This document shows positions 43,773 to 52,016 of a DNA stretch of 64,000 bases, piece after piece. The notes beneath the pieces were generated by a model that was not told where the DNA came from, searched no databases, and saw only the letters and a list, made by a program, of their open reading frames with translations. Every line of letters begins with the position of its first letter. The first letter of the stretch is position 1. The stretch is from Yinghuangia soli (GTDB taxonomy: Bacteria > Actinomycetota > Actinomycetes > Streptomycetales > Streptomycetaceae): NCBI RefSeq assembly GCF_021502675.1, contig NZ_JAKFHA010000021.1:62001-126000 (forward strand), given 5' to 3'. Both the position numbers and the translations under genes were made by a program.

Positions 43773-43991
43773 CTCCACCCCCGTGAAGTTGCGGTGAGGC
43801 GACGTACGAAGCCGGGACCTGCGGTACGCCGCGCCGACCGAGGCGGGACAGTGGCAGGCTCGCGTGAGGTGTCCGCAAGCCTTGCCGCACCCGGCGGTCG
43901 ATGCTCGACGGAGGGTCGCCGCGGCATCGTGTCGGGCTCTTCGGGCTCCCGAGTGTCGGGGTGCCGCACCGGGCGGCGAAGTCGCCGGAGG

Positions 43992-44026
43992 CCCGAGTTC
44001 AGGACAGCAGCATGCATGAACTCGGG
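43992..44026. promoter_or_regulatory. Inverted repeat in the tad/XRE divergent promoter region
   Basis: CCCGAGTTCA (43992-44001) and TGAACTCGGG (44017-44026) are perfect 10-bp arms around 15 bp. TGCATGAAC is also directly repeated at 44013 and 44028. The 379-bp gap 43773-44151 has no gene, and this is its only strong structure. Possible operator for the XRE regulator. Confidence 0.55.
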
Positions 44027-44151
44027 ATGCATGAACAGATGTCGCCTTACTAATGGTTGGGATTCACACCAGCATGGGCGACGTGGCCGTGCCGCACACG
44101 GCCGGCAATCGACGGACGCCAGCATGCCCTCACGGGATGGGGTGAAGCCGA

Positions 44152-44754
44152 GTGAGTCGTCAGCTACGGCGACCGCCCGCCGTTCTGCTGGCCGTGTGCT
44201 TGCTCGCGGTTCCGGCGTGCAATGGCTCTGGCTCAGAGAAGCAACAGGCAAGCCCGACAGTCACCTCGCCGTTGATCGGCAGCACCGCTCCACCGTCCGG
44301 ACCTTCCGAGACACGGAGCACCCCGGCCAGTCCGCCCGTCAGTCCACCGTCTACTCCGAGCGCACCCGAGGACGCGCCGTTGGCTGCCTACCGCCAGATG
44401 TGGGCTGCGATGCTCACTGCGGCACTCACGTCGGACCCGACATTCGCCGACCTGGAGCGCTTCGCTGCTGGTGAGGCTCTCGCCAAACTTCGTTACTCAC
44501 TCACCGTCGACCAACAGAACGGGCTCACGACCAAGGGGCCCCTGCACATCTCGGCACAAGCGACGCTGACCTCGGGGACGACCGCAACTATCAATGACTG
44601 CTTGGACGACACTCAGTGGCTCAAGTACAAGGCCGACGGCTCCTTGAAGGACAACATTCCCGGGTCCAAGCACCATGCCGAAGCAGTAGCAACGCTCGCA
44701 GACGGGCTCTGGAAGATCACGCAGCTTCGGGTGGACGGAGCCGGCACATGCTGA
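44152..44754 (+). CDS. Lipoprotein of the tad locus
   Basis: 200 aa from GTG 44152. An N-terminal signal with a lipobox (LLAVPAC, lipidated Cys near residue 23), then about 50 residues of Ser/Pro/Thr-rich linker, then a compact domain from residue 75 (LAAYRQMWAAMLTAALTSDP, GLTTKGPLHISAQATLTS, INDCLDDTQWLKYKADG, TLADGLWKITQLRVDG). The globular part resembles small NTF2-like secreted domains, but the match is weak. It is the first gene of the tad operon and overlaps the next gene by 7 bp. Probably an envelope component of the pilus system. Confidence 0.75.
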   Translation: MSRQLRRPPAVLLAVCLLAVPACNGSGSEKQQASPTVTSPLIGSTAPPSGPSETRSTPASPPVSPPSTPSAPEDAPLAAYRQMWAAMLTAALTSDPTFADLERFAAGEALAKLRYSLTVDQQNGLTTKGPLHISAQATLTSGTTATINDCLDDTQWLKYKADGSLKDNIPGSKHHAEAVATLADGLWKITQLRVDGAGTC

Positions 44755-45647
44755 CGCTCTTTCGGTCGCCGTTGCATCGGTTTGCCAACGGGGTAGGACT
44801 CGCCGCCCTACTCACCCTCGGATCCCTCTCCGTAGCCCGCGGTGCCGGCGACCCCGGCGGCGACAAACCGGAACCGGTCGTCTGTTCTGGCCAGTTCTGC
44901 ACAATTACGGCAACCAGCCCGGGGCGGAACCCGAGCACCGCCGGCCCGAGCCGCCCCGCTGGTTCAGCCGGCACAGCGACGCGTCCCGTAGCGCCTGGGA
45001 GCGGTGGCGTGTCCGAGGTCTCATTCCTGGAGCTCCTGCTCGCTTCGGGCCCGGGGCCGATCTACCGCCTCACCGAGAACGGTCCCAACTGGTACCTCCC
45101 AGGGTTTCCGAACTTTGGCCGCGACCAAGCCCCCCTTCCTGCCGGCGTTGCTCCTGTGGTGACCCCCGCCGAGCTGGCGCTCCAGGCCGTGTCGAGGCTG
45201 AGCCTGCCCGCGCCTCGCATCGGCACGAACCCAGCCGGCGAGCAGACGGTGAACTTCCCGACATGGCTCTGGATCCAGGCTGCTTTGTGGCAACCGGTGT
45301 CCGGCACTGCGTCAGTCCCAGGCGTGTCGGTGACGGCGACCGCAGTGCCGCAGAAGGTCGACTGGTCAATGGGAGACGGGACGACCGTGACCTGTCGCGG
45401 TGCCGGTACTCCCTACTCGGCCGCGGCGGACCCGGCCGGCTCATCCCCTGACTGCGGGCACACCTACGTCCGGTCGTCGGCTTCGCGGCCAGGTCACGTC
45501 TACTCAGTCGTCGCGACGGTGACTTGGACCGTCTCCTGGGCAGGTGCCGGACAGTCCGGCGCGTTCCCAGGTCTGCAGACCGCAGCGCAAATCCAGGTGC
45601 GGGTCGGCGAGGTCCAGGGAGTCGTCGTTCCGGGCAACGGAGGTTAG
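44748..45647 (+). CDS. Secreted or membrane-anchored tad-locus protein
   Basis: 299 aa from ATG 44748, overlapping the lipoprotein gene. An N-terminal hydrophobic segment (LAALLTLGSLSVARG) with a signal-peptidase-like end precedes a mature protein with CSGQFCTITATSP, a Gly/Pro/Ser-rich stretch and a beta-rich region (TVNFPTWLWIQAALWQPVSG; VDWSMGDGTTVTCRGAGTPY; HVYSVVATVTWTVSW). Four cysteines in the mature part could pair outside the cell. The family is not recognised with confidence. Position in the operon suggests an extracytoplasmic part of the Tad apparatus. Confidence 0.7.
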   Translation: MLTLFRSPLHRFANGVGLAALLTLGSLSVARGAGDPGGDKPEPVVCSGQFCTITATSPGRNPSTAGPSRPAGSAGTATRPVAPGSGGVSEVSFLELLLASGPGPIYRLTENGPNWYLPGFPNFGRDQAPLPAGVAPVVTPAELALQAVSRLSLPAPRIGTNPAGEQTVNFPTWLWIQAALWQPVSGTASVPGVSVTATAVPQKVDWSMGDGTTVTCRGAGTPYSAAADPAGSSPDCGHTYVRSSASRPGHVYSVVATVTWTVSWAGAGQSGAFPGLQTAAQIQVRVGEVQGVVVPGNGG

Positions 45648-45658
45648 GTGAGCCCCCG

Positions 45659-46372
45659 ATGACATCCCCCAGCGCGCGGCTGACCGGTGGCCCTGCCACC
45701 TCGCGCTCTGGGCGCCCGCTGGCCACAAGTCGCGGCAGCAACGCCGCCAGTCGTCCGAATCCACCTGGCAGCCGACGTCGCCGCACCGGCCTGGTCTGGG
45801 CCGGGCTCGCGCTCGCGGTGCTGTCCGCACTCGCCTTCGTCCTGTTCGCTCGGCAGCTCGACGATCGTCGCGACGTCCTCGTACTCACGCGTGACGTACC
45901 GCGCGGCGAAGCCCTGCAGTCGGGCGACCTTCGTGTTGCCCGAGTCGGTGTCGGCTCCGACGTAAGCGTGGTCCTGGGCTCGGAACGGTCGTCCGTGACG
46001 GGTCAGGCCACTACGCGCAATCTCGTCTCGGGACAGTTGCTGCAACCTGGCGACACCGAAGCCGCTGCCCAGTACCCGCCCGCCGGGAAGGCCGAGATCG
46101 CGATCGTGCTCAAGCCGGGAGCGGCACCGCCTGCCGTACGGGAGGGCCAGCGTGCGGCCGTACTCGAAGGACCTGCGGTCAGCACTCCGGCAAGTCCTGG
46201 CCCACCTCCTGCCGTGGTCGTGGGCGAGGTCGTCCGTGTCGACGCGGTTCCCGATTCCAGCGGCAGCACCATCGTGACTCTGCTCGTCGACACCGCGGCC
46301 ACGCGCACCCTCGCCGTACTTCGCGAGCCGCATCTGGCCGTTCTGTCTCCGTCCGGCGGCGAGGCGCCATGA
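45659..46372 (+). CDS. cpaB: SAF-domain protein, CpaB/RcpC-like pilus assembly
   Basis: 237 aa. A 48-residue Arg/Ser-rich cytoplasmic tail, a single membrane helix (LVWAGLALAVLSALAFVLF, about residues 45-64), then a SAF domain (VLVLTRDVPRGEALQSGDLRVARV) and a following CpaB-type domain (VREGQRAAVLEGPAV; VVVGEVVRVDAV; VTLLVDTAATRTLAVL). CpaB is an envelope component needed for Flp pilus assembly. It overlaps the TadZ-like gene by 4 bp (ATGA). The family is secure and the symbol follows the function in Caulobacter. Confidence 0.8.
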   Translation: MTSPSARLTGGPATSRSGRPLATSRGSNAASRPNPPGSRRRRTGLVWAGLALAVLSALAFVLFARQLDDRRDVLVLTRDVPRGEALQSGDLRVARVGVGSDVSVVLGSERSSVTGQATTRNLVSGQLLQPGDTEAAAQYPPAGKAEIAIVLKPGAAPPAVREGQRAAVLEGPAVSTPASPGPPPAVVVGEVVRVDAVPDSSGSTIVTLLVDTAATRTLAVLREPHLAVLSPSGGEAP

Positions 46373-47187
46373 CCAGGAACGTCGTGGTGATCGCGTCAGC
46401 GAAGGGGTCTCCTGGCGTGACGACGATTGCGCTGGCGCTATCCGCTCGATGGTCCGAACGGCAAGAGGACGTAGTGCTGGTGGAGGCAGATCCGGCCGGA
46501 GGTGATCTATCAGCATGGCTGGGCGCTTCGGACACTCCAGGGTTACTCGAGGTCGCTGCATCGTCCCGGCTTGGGTCCACTCGCGACCACCTCGTGCTGG
46601 GTGGCCAGCCTCTGCCGAACGGCGTCATCCTTGTGCCAGCTCCTGCGGCCGCTGCGCAGTGCCGAGCAGCGCTTGACATGCTGAACCAGTACGACAGCCG
46701 ACTCATGCTGCGCGGCCCCGCGACAAGCACGGGAGTGACTTTCGTCGATGTGGGACGCCTGGACCCGAGCACGCAGCAACTGGTGGAGATCGCGGATGTA
46801 GTCCTCATTGTCTGCCGCGGCGGCGTCGACTCCCTGTCCCATGCTGCGGCCGAAGTCGAGTTGCTACGGCCGAAGCACCACTGGCTGGGGTTGATCACGG
46901 TTGGACCGTGTCCCTTTCCGGTCGGCGAGATAGCCCGGACACTCGGGCTGGGCTGGGTGCACCGCCTGCCCTCGGAGCCATCGAGTACCCCGAAGGCGTT
47001 GTCGCTGGCCCTCCGCACAGGCAGGCGACAACGGCGCTCGGGTTGGTTGACGTCGATTGATGCCCTGGTGGGGGATCTCGAACGTCGACTCGACCTGAGG
47101 AGATCGGAGGTTGTTGCCCCCGGGCTGTCTGCTGACCCCGCGCCGGTGACAGCGAGCCGTGAGGGAGGTGCTGCATGGGATCCGTAG
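46369..47187 (+). CDS. tadZ: TadZ/CpaE-like MinD/ParA-family ATPase
   Basis: 272 aa. Starts with a MinD/ParA fold (VVVIASAKGSPGVTTIALALSARW) and has the switch-like VVLVEADPAGGDLSAWLG, VTFVDVGRLD and ADVVLIVCRGGVDSL. The P-loop reads KGSPGVTT, so the usual Walker Lys of GKT is replaced by Val, while the upstream signature Lys is kept. ATP hydrolysis may be impaired. TadZ proteins place the pilus machine at the cell pole or membrane. It has a TTA codon (codon 59, 46543) and its 3' end overlaps tadA by 13 bp. Confidence 0.82.
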   Translation: MTRNVVVIASAKGSPGVTTIALALSARWSERQEDVVLVEADPAGGDLSAWLGASDTPGLLEVAASSRLGSTRDHLVLGGQPLPNGVILVPAPAAAAQCRAALDMLNQYDSRLMLRGPATSTGVTFVDVGRLDPSTQQLVEIADVVLIVCRGGVDSLSHAAAEVELLRPKHHWLGLITVGPCPFPVGEIARTLGLGWVHRLPSEPSSTPKALSLALRTGRRQRRSGWLTSIDALVGDLERRLDLRRSEVVAPGLSADPAPVTASREGGAAWDP

Positions 47188-48545
47188 ACCCTGCAGGCCT
47201 GCCTTGGCCCCAGGGCATTGATCCGGATCGTTCTGGTGAGCAGGAACTCGCTGCGCGCGTGCGTCTTCGTGTGAGCGAACGGGCGGCAAACCACGCGGAG
47301 AGCCTCACCGCCGCAGGCTTGCCGCCGCAGACGTCCACCCGGTTCCGGGAGATGGTCGAGGCCCTGGTCGAAGAAGAACTCGCTATGGAGACGGCCAGTC
47401 GACTCGGCAGCACGGCAAAGCCTCTTGACATCATGGCGAGCCGACGAATAGCCCGCACCGTGTTCGATGGCCTACTCGGCCTCGGGGGCCTGCAGCGGCT
47501 ACTCGACGACCAGCGCGTCGAGAACATCAACGTCAATGGCCATGACCAGGTTTTCGTCCGCTACGCCGACGGCACCAAGCACCAAGTGGCGCCCGTGGCC
47601 GATTCTGATGCCGACCTGATCGAACTGGTCAGGACAGTTGCCGCGCGTTCCGGGCTGGAAGAGCGGCGCTTTGATCGAGCTGTACCTCGACTGAACGTCC
47701 AACTCCCCGATGGGAGTCGACTCTTCGCCGTGATGTCGGTGACCGGGCGGGTATCGATCTCCATTCGGCGGCATCGACATCCGCGAGTGACGCTCGGCGA
47801 GCTGCAGCGGCTGGGGGTGTGTGATCCGGGCCTCACCGCTTTCCTCGCGGCACTCGTACGGGCGCGCAAGAACGTGATCGTGGCCGGCGGGCCGAACGTC
47901 GGCAAGACCACCATGCTCCGCGCACTTGCCTCCGAAATCCCCGCGAAGGAACGGCTGATCACCATCGAGGACACTTTCGAACTCGGCCTCGACAGGGATC
48001 CCGAGGCGCACCCCGACGTAGTGGCGATGCAGGCCCGCGAAGCGAACATCGAAGGTGTCGGCGCCATCGACCAGGACGTGCTGGTCCGATGGGGGCTTCG
48101 CATGGCGCCCGATCGTGTGATCGTCGGGGAGATCAGGGGCTCTGAGGTCGTTCCCATGTGCAACGCGATGAGCCAGGGCAGCGATGGCTCCTTGTCCACG
48201 ATCCATGCGTCGACAAGCAGCGGCACCTTCGCCAAGTTGGCCGCCTACGCTGCGCAATCCCCGGAACGGCTCTCGCTGGAGGCAACAAACCTCCTGGTCG
48301 CTGCCGCGCTGGACGTCGTGGTGCACCTCGCCTGGTCCGCGGACCGAGTGCGCGTGGTCGATTCCGTACGCGAGGTCGTCGGAGCCGACGGAACCCAGGT
48401 CATCTCCAACGAGGTCTATCGCCCTGGACCCGATGGCCGAGCTGTTCCCGCCACACCGCCCAGGGCCGAGCTCATGGGTGAACTGGTCACGGCAGGCCTC
48501 GACGAGCAACTCATCCGCCAAGCCTGGTGGGGGCGGTCCCCGTGA
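47175..48545 (+). CDS. tadA: Tad/CpaF secretion ATPase
   Basis: 456 aa. CpaF-type T2/T4 secretion ATPase: N-terminal helical domain, LGGLQRLLDDQRVENINVNG, VAARSGLEERRFDRAVPRLN, Walker A GGPNVGKTTML at about 238-248, the Asp-box ERLITIEDTFELGL, and the Walker B region DRVIVGEIRGSEVVPM with STIHASTSSGTFAKL (His box). A hexameric motor that powers assembly of the Flp pilus. Its start is in the end of tadZ, and tadB starts within its stop (GTGA). Confidence 0.93.
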   Translation: MGSVDPAGLPWPQGIDPDRSGEQELAARVRLRVSERAANHAESLTAAGLPPQTSTRFREMVEALVEEELAMETASRLGSTAKPLDIMASRRIARTVFDGLLGLGGLQRLLDDQRVENINVNGHDQVFVRYADGTKHQVAPVADSDADLIELVRTVAARSGLEERRFDRAVPRLNVQLPDGSRLFAVMSVTGRVSISIRRHRHPRVTLGELQRLGVCDPGLTAFLAALVRARKNVIVAGGPNVGKTTMLRALASEIPAKERLITIEDTFELGLDRDPEAHPDVVAMQAREANIEGVGAIDQDVLVRWGLRMAPDRVIVGEIRGSEVVPMCNAMSQGSDGSLSTIHASTSSGTFAKLAAYAAQSPERLSLEATNLLVAAALDVVVHLAWSADRVRVVDSVREVVGADGTQVISNEVYRPGPDGRAVPATPPRAELMGELVTAGLDEQLIRQAWWGRSP

Positions 48546-49429
48546 CCTCCACGACGATGCTCGCCGCATTGCTCGGGTCGGGCGCCGGACTGGGCATGGC
48601 CTTGGTCATGGTCGGCTGGCGGGGGCTCCCTGAACCAGGTGACAGCCGTAGGACCGAACGGTGGGCAAGGCGCCTTCGCTTGTTGTTCGACCAGCAGTAT
48701 TTGGTCCTCGGCGCTGTCGCTGCGGCAATCACGACCGGCATCGTGACCCACTGGCCGGTCGGAGCCCTGTTGGCCGGGTTCGCCGTCTTGCTCTTGCCCC
48801 AAGTACTTCGCCCCGAGAGGTCTACCCGCACACGAACTGAACGGCTCGAAGCAATCGCTGCCTGGACGGAAGCTCTGCGGGACACGCTGGCAGCTGCCGC
48901 GGGGATCGAGCAGGCGCTACGCGCCTCTGCGATCAGCCCTCCGCCGGCAGTGGCCTCAGAGGTTGCCCACCTGGTCGCTCGTTTGGAGCACGGCGATCGG
49001 CTGGCCGATGCGCTTCGCGACTTCGCCGACGAACTCGACGATGCCACCGGAGACCTGGTGGCTGCGGCACTCGTCATGGCTGCCGAACGTCAGGCCGGAC
49101 AACTCCGTCAACTCCTCGGGGCCCTGGCTGAGGCCGCGCGCGCCCAGGTCGCGGCGCGCTTGAAGATCGATGCCGAACGTGCCCGCGTCCGCACATCAGT
49201 ACGTGTGGTCATCGCCGTCACGCTGTCCATGGCAGTCGGTCTCGTCCTGCTCAACCGGCCGTACCTGGAGCCGTTCGACAGCGCGGGCGGTCAGGTCGCC
49301 CTGGCGCTTGTGGGCAGCTTGTTCGCTGCTGCCTTCGCCTGGATGGCGCGCATTGCCCGGCTGCGCGGCAACGTGCGCGTTCTCGCCGCGGATCGAGCCG
49401 AGGCGGAGGTCGGCCGACCATGGTCCTGA
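48542..49429 (+). CDS. tadB: TadB, inner-membrane platform protein (T2SS-F domain)
   Basis: 295 aa from GTG 48542, overlapping tadA. Membrane segments near the N-terminus (MLAALLGSGAGLGMALVMVG; YLVLGAVAAAITTGIV; GALLAGFAVLLLP) and a C-terminal pair (VVIAVTLSMAVGLVLL; VALALVGSLFAAAFAWM) flank a cytoplasmic T2SS-F domain (TEALRDTLAAAAGIEQALRAS; HLVARLEHGDRLADALRDFADEL). It forms the platform with TadC that TadA drives. It overlaps tadC by 10 bp. Confidence 0.88.
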   Translation: MTSTTMLAALLGSGAGLGMALVMVGWRGLPEPGDSRRTERWARRLRLLFDQQYLVLGAVAAAITTGIVTHWPVGALLAGFAVLLLPQVLRPERSTRTRTERLEAIAAWTEALRDTLAAAAGIEQALRASAISPPPAVASEVAHLVARLEHGDRLADALRDFADELDDATGDLVAAALVMAAERQAGQLRQLLGALAEAARAQVAARLKIDAERARVRTSVRVVIAVTLSMAVGLVLLNRPYLEPFDSAGGQVALALVGSLFAAAFAWMARIARLRGNVRVLAADRAEAEVGRPWS

Positions 49430-50316
49430 TTGCGCTGACGGGAGCGGGCTTCGGCCTCGGAATCGTCGTGATCGTCCGCGGACTCTTCCCTCCCAGAATG
49501 TCGCTTGCCGATGCGCTGGCGGCGCTTCACCGTCCGCCCGTTCCAGCGCCGATCGCCGAACAGGGCGAGGCTCGTTGGCTGTCCCGGGTCGGCAGGTTCG
49601 CAGTACCGCTCCTTCGCAGCACAGGCCTGCCCGGCGGGCGCCTGCGCCGAGATCTGCAGACTCTGGGACGGGACGTCGATCGTCATCTCGCCGAGAAGGT
49701 AGCTGCGGGCGCAGCCGGGCTGCTGATCCCCTCCATGCTGCTCTTCTCGTTGCAAGGCATGGGTGCTGCAGACCTCGGAATGGCTGCACCGCTTGCGGTG
49801 GTCTTGCTGTGTGGACTCGCGATGTTCGTTCTGCCCGACGCTGCTGTCCGTCGCGAGGCAGCAGAGCGCCGCCGGGAAATGCGGCACACGCTGTCAGCGC
49901 TTCTCGACCTTGCCGTCGTTGCCCTCGCCGGCGGAGCCGGCGTCGAGCAGTCGCTTGCTGACGCTTCCGCCGTGACCAAGGGCTGGGCGGCTACGCAGAT
50001 CCGGCGGGCCCTGGACACCGCCAGCCTGAGCCGCACCCCTCCGTGGGGAGCCCTGGCGCGACTTGGTGACGAATTGGACGTCACGGAGTTGCAGGAGTTC
50101 GCCGCCACAATCGCACTGGCCGGTTCCGAAGGCGCGAGGGTCCGGGAGTCCCTCTCGGCCAAGGCGGCAGGACTCAGGGAACGTCTGCAGTCGGAGGCCC
50201 AGGCAGAGGCCGTCGCAGCCACGGAACGTATGGCGCTGCCGTTGGCGATGTTGTTCCTGGCGTTCCTGATCTTCATCGGCTATCCCGCGCTGTCCCACGT
50301 CATGACCGGGCTCTAA
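49420..50316 (+). CDS. tadC: TadC, inner-membrane platform protein (T2SS-F domain)
   Basis: 298 aa. Same architecture as TadB: an N-terminal helix (GAGFGLGIVVIVRGLF), a middle pair (AAGAAGLLIPSMLLF; APLAVVLLCGLAMFVLP), a T2SS-F domain with ALLDLAVVALAGGAGVEQSLAD and GDELDVTELQEFAATIALAGSEGARV, and a terminal helix (PLAMLFLAFLIFIGYPAL). It is the usual partner of TadB. Confidence 0.88.
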   Translation: MVLIALTGAGFGLGIVVIVRGLFPPRMSLADALAALHRPPVPAPIAEQGEARWLSRVGRFAVPLLRSTGLPGGRLRRDLQTLGRDVDRHLAEKVAAGAAGLLIPSMLLFSLQGMGAADLGMAAPLAVVLLCGLAMFVLPDAAVRREAAERRREMRHTLSALLDLAVVALAGGAGVEQSLADASAVTKGWAATQIRRALDTASLSRTPPWGALARLGDELDVTELQEFAATIALAGSEGARVRESLSAKAAGLRERLQSEAQAEAVAATERMALPLAMLFLAFLIFIGYPALSHVMTGL

Positions 50317-50328
50317 GAAGGTGTCGCA

Positions 50329-50586
50329 GTGTCTACCACCGATACACGGCAAAGACGTCGCTGGTTGTCGCTCAAACAACGGCTAACGGCCGTTGCTCGG
50401 GACGATTCGGGCTACACGACGGAGACCATCGTCGTGACCGCGATTCTGGTGGCGATCGCCATCGCCGTCCTCGCTATCTTCCGGACGAAGCTCGTCGCGA
50501 AGGTGAACGGCCTCAACCTCGGAATGGGTCACCCCGTCCTCGAGGGCGTGCAGGCAGCAGCGTCGGCACTCGTCGCGATGCTCTAG
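50329..50586 (+). CDS. flp: Flp-family pilin (major pilin candidate)
   Basis: 85 aa from GTG 50329. A short positively charged leader (QRRRWLSLKQRL) ends at DDSGYTTET, where the prepilin peptidase would cut after Gly. The hydrophobic stalk TIVVTAILVAIAIAVLAIF follows, with the conserved Glu just after the cleavage site, and only about 30 residues remain (TKLVAKVNGLNLGMG). Size and layout are those of Flp pilins. It is placed right after tadC and before three TadE/G-type pseudopilins. Confidence 0.8.
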   Translation: MSTTDTRQRRRWLSLKQRLTAVARDDSGYTTETIVVTAILVAIAIAVLAIFRTKLVAKVNGLNLGMGHPVLEGVQAAASALVAML

Positions 50587-50595
50587 ACGGTTGCC

Positions 50596-51036
50596 ATGCG
50601 ACGCTTGCTTCGCGATGAATCCGGGGCCGTCTCGGCTGCGCTCGTCGTTGTGATGCCGCTGCTGATTCTGACTGCGATGTTCGTCGTGCAGTTCGCTCTG
50701 GCCGCCCATGCCCAGCACATCGCGCAGTCGGCCGCTTCGCGGGCGTTGGCAGCTGCCCGAGCGGATCGCAGCAGCGGCGATGACGGTCAGGCTCGGGCCG
50801 AGGCCATCTTGCAGGCGCTCGGCAGTGGAGTCCTGAAGAACACCAAGGTCTCGGTCGTACGCGACGCCGACCAGGTCCGCGTCGAGATCACGGGTACCGC
50901 AATCGAGGTCGTACCCGGCGTCCGCCTGTCCGTGAAGGCGATCGCTGTGGGACCCGTCGAGAAGTTCAGGCCGGACTCCCGCACGTTCACCGCCGCATCC
51001 CGGACGCGCATCCCCGGATCAGAGGCAGGGTGGTGA
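50596..51036 (+). CDS. TadE-like pseudopilin
   Basis: 146 aa. The leader MRRLLRDESG is followed by a hydrophobic segment (AVSAALVVVMPLLILTAMFVV), as in TadE proteins. The rest has alternating small residues (AARADRSSGDDGQARAEAIL) and a beta-rich end. The conserved Glu at +5 is replaced (AVSAA). Minor pilin role likely. Confidence 0.75.
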   Translation: MRRLLRDESGAVSAALVVVMPLLILTAMFVVQFALAAHAQHIAQSAASRALAAARADRSSGDDGQARAEAILQALGSGVLKNTKVSVVRDADQVRVEITGTAIEVVPGVRLSVKAIAVGPVEKFRPDSRTFTAASRTRIPGSEAGW

Positions 51037-51040
51037 TGAC

Positions 51041-51541
51041 GTGTGCTCAACCGCGCCGGAACGGGTCCTCCCGAGAGTGCACACGCGCTTCGCTCAGCTG
51101 CGCGAGCGATCCGAAGTTGGGTCAGCTGCAGCCGAGTTCGTAATAGTCGCACCACTGATGGTGCTCGTTCTCCTCCTTGTCGTCGCTTCCAGTCGGCTTG
51201 CCGGGAATCGGCAGGAGTTGCACGACGCCGCGCATCAGGCAGCGCGCGCGGCCTCCACTACCCGCGATCCGGCATCTGCCCAGCGGCGTGCCGGTGACAT
51301 CGCCCGGGCTGCCCTGTCATCCGCGGGGGTGTCGTGCCAGCGAGTGACAGTCGTGACGGACGTCAGCCGCTTCCGCCCCGGCGGGACCGTGCACGTCCAG
51401 GTCTCGTGCGAGGTGGCGCTCCACGGATTGGTCCCAGGCATGCCTGGCTCGCGGAGGCTTAGCGCCAGTGCTACTTCACCCGTTGACGCCTATCGAGGCG
51501 CCGTGGGGATTGCTTCAGGACAACCTGGAGACAGCAGATGA
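51041..51541 (+). CDS. tadE: TadE-like pseudopilin with canonical processing site
   Basis: 166 aa from GTG 51041. An approximately 30-residue leader ends in SEVGSAAAEFVIV, where Gly-1 and Glu+5 match the prepilin peptidase site. The hydrophobic stalk follows (APLMVLVLLLVVASSRL). The globular part has two cysteines (VSCQRVTVV, VQVSCEV) likely to be disulphide-linked outside the cell. Its stop overlaps the next start (ATGA). Confidence 0.82.
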   Translation: MCSTAPERVLPRVHTRFAQLRERSEVGSAAAEFVIVAPLMVLVLLLVVASSRLAGNRQELHDAAHQAARAASTTRDPASAQRRAGDIARAALSSAGVSCQRVTVVTDVSRFRPGGTVHVQVSCEVALHGLVPGMPGSRRLSASATSPVDAYRGAVGIASGQPGDSR

Positions 51542-52014
51542 TCCGTAGGTGGCGCTGGGCTGGACTGGAGACCCCGCAGCGGATCCGCTCAGCCCTTGGG
51601 AACGAAGTGGGCCAGGTCACCGCGTTCGTCGTCGCCCTCGTCAGCACGCTGATCCTGTGTGCGGGCCTGGTGCTGGACGGAGGGCTGGCTCTCGCCGCCA
51701 AGGTGGACGCGATGGACGCGGCGCAGGAGGCCGCGCGCGCGGGCACCCAGCCGGTCGATCCGCGGGGGCTGCGCGGATCGGCACCCTTCGCGCTGGAGCC
51801 TGCGAAGGCGCGCCAGGCAGCGATCGCCTCGCTGACAGCCGCGGGTTACCAAGGCACGGTCAACGTAGTCGGCCTGCGCGTCACAGTGCGAGTGACGCAC
51901 GAACAGCGGACACAGCTGCTGTCGCTGGCCGGCATACGAACCATTCAGGTGACTGCTGTCGCCACTGCCGAGGCCCAGCGTGGAGTGACCACGAGCACAC
52001 AAGGCGGGGGTTAA
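51538..52014 (+). CDS. TadG/TadE-like pilus protein
   Basis: 158 aa. The leader (RRWRWAGLETPQRIRSALGNEVGQ) is followed by a hydrophobic segment (VTAFVVALVSTLILCAGLVLDGGLAL), then DAMDAAQEAARAGTQPVD and a small C-terminal domain. The pattern 'GQVTAFVV...LDGGLALAAK' is that of putative Flp pilus-assembly TadE/G-like proteins in actinobacteria. It ends 2 bp before the LysM-BTAD gene. Confidence 0.75.
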   Translation: MIRRWRWAGLETPQRIRSALGNEVGQVTAFVVALVSTLILCAGLVLDGGLALAAKVDAMDAAQEAARAGTQPVDPRGLRGSAPFALEPAKARQAAIASLTAAGYQGTVNVVGLRVTVRVTHEQRTQLLSLAGIRTIQVTAVATAEAQRGVTTSTQGGG

Positions 52015-52016
52015 TC

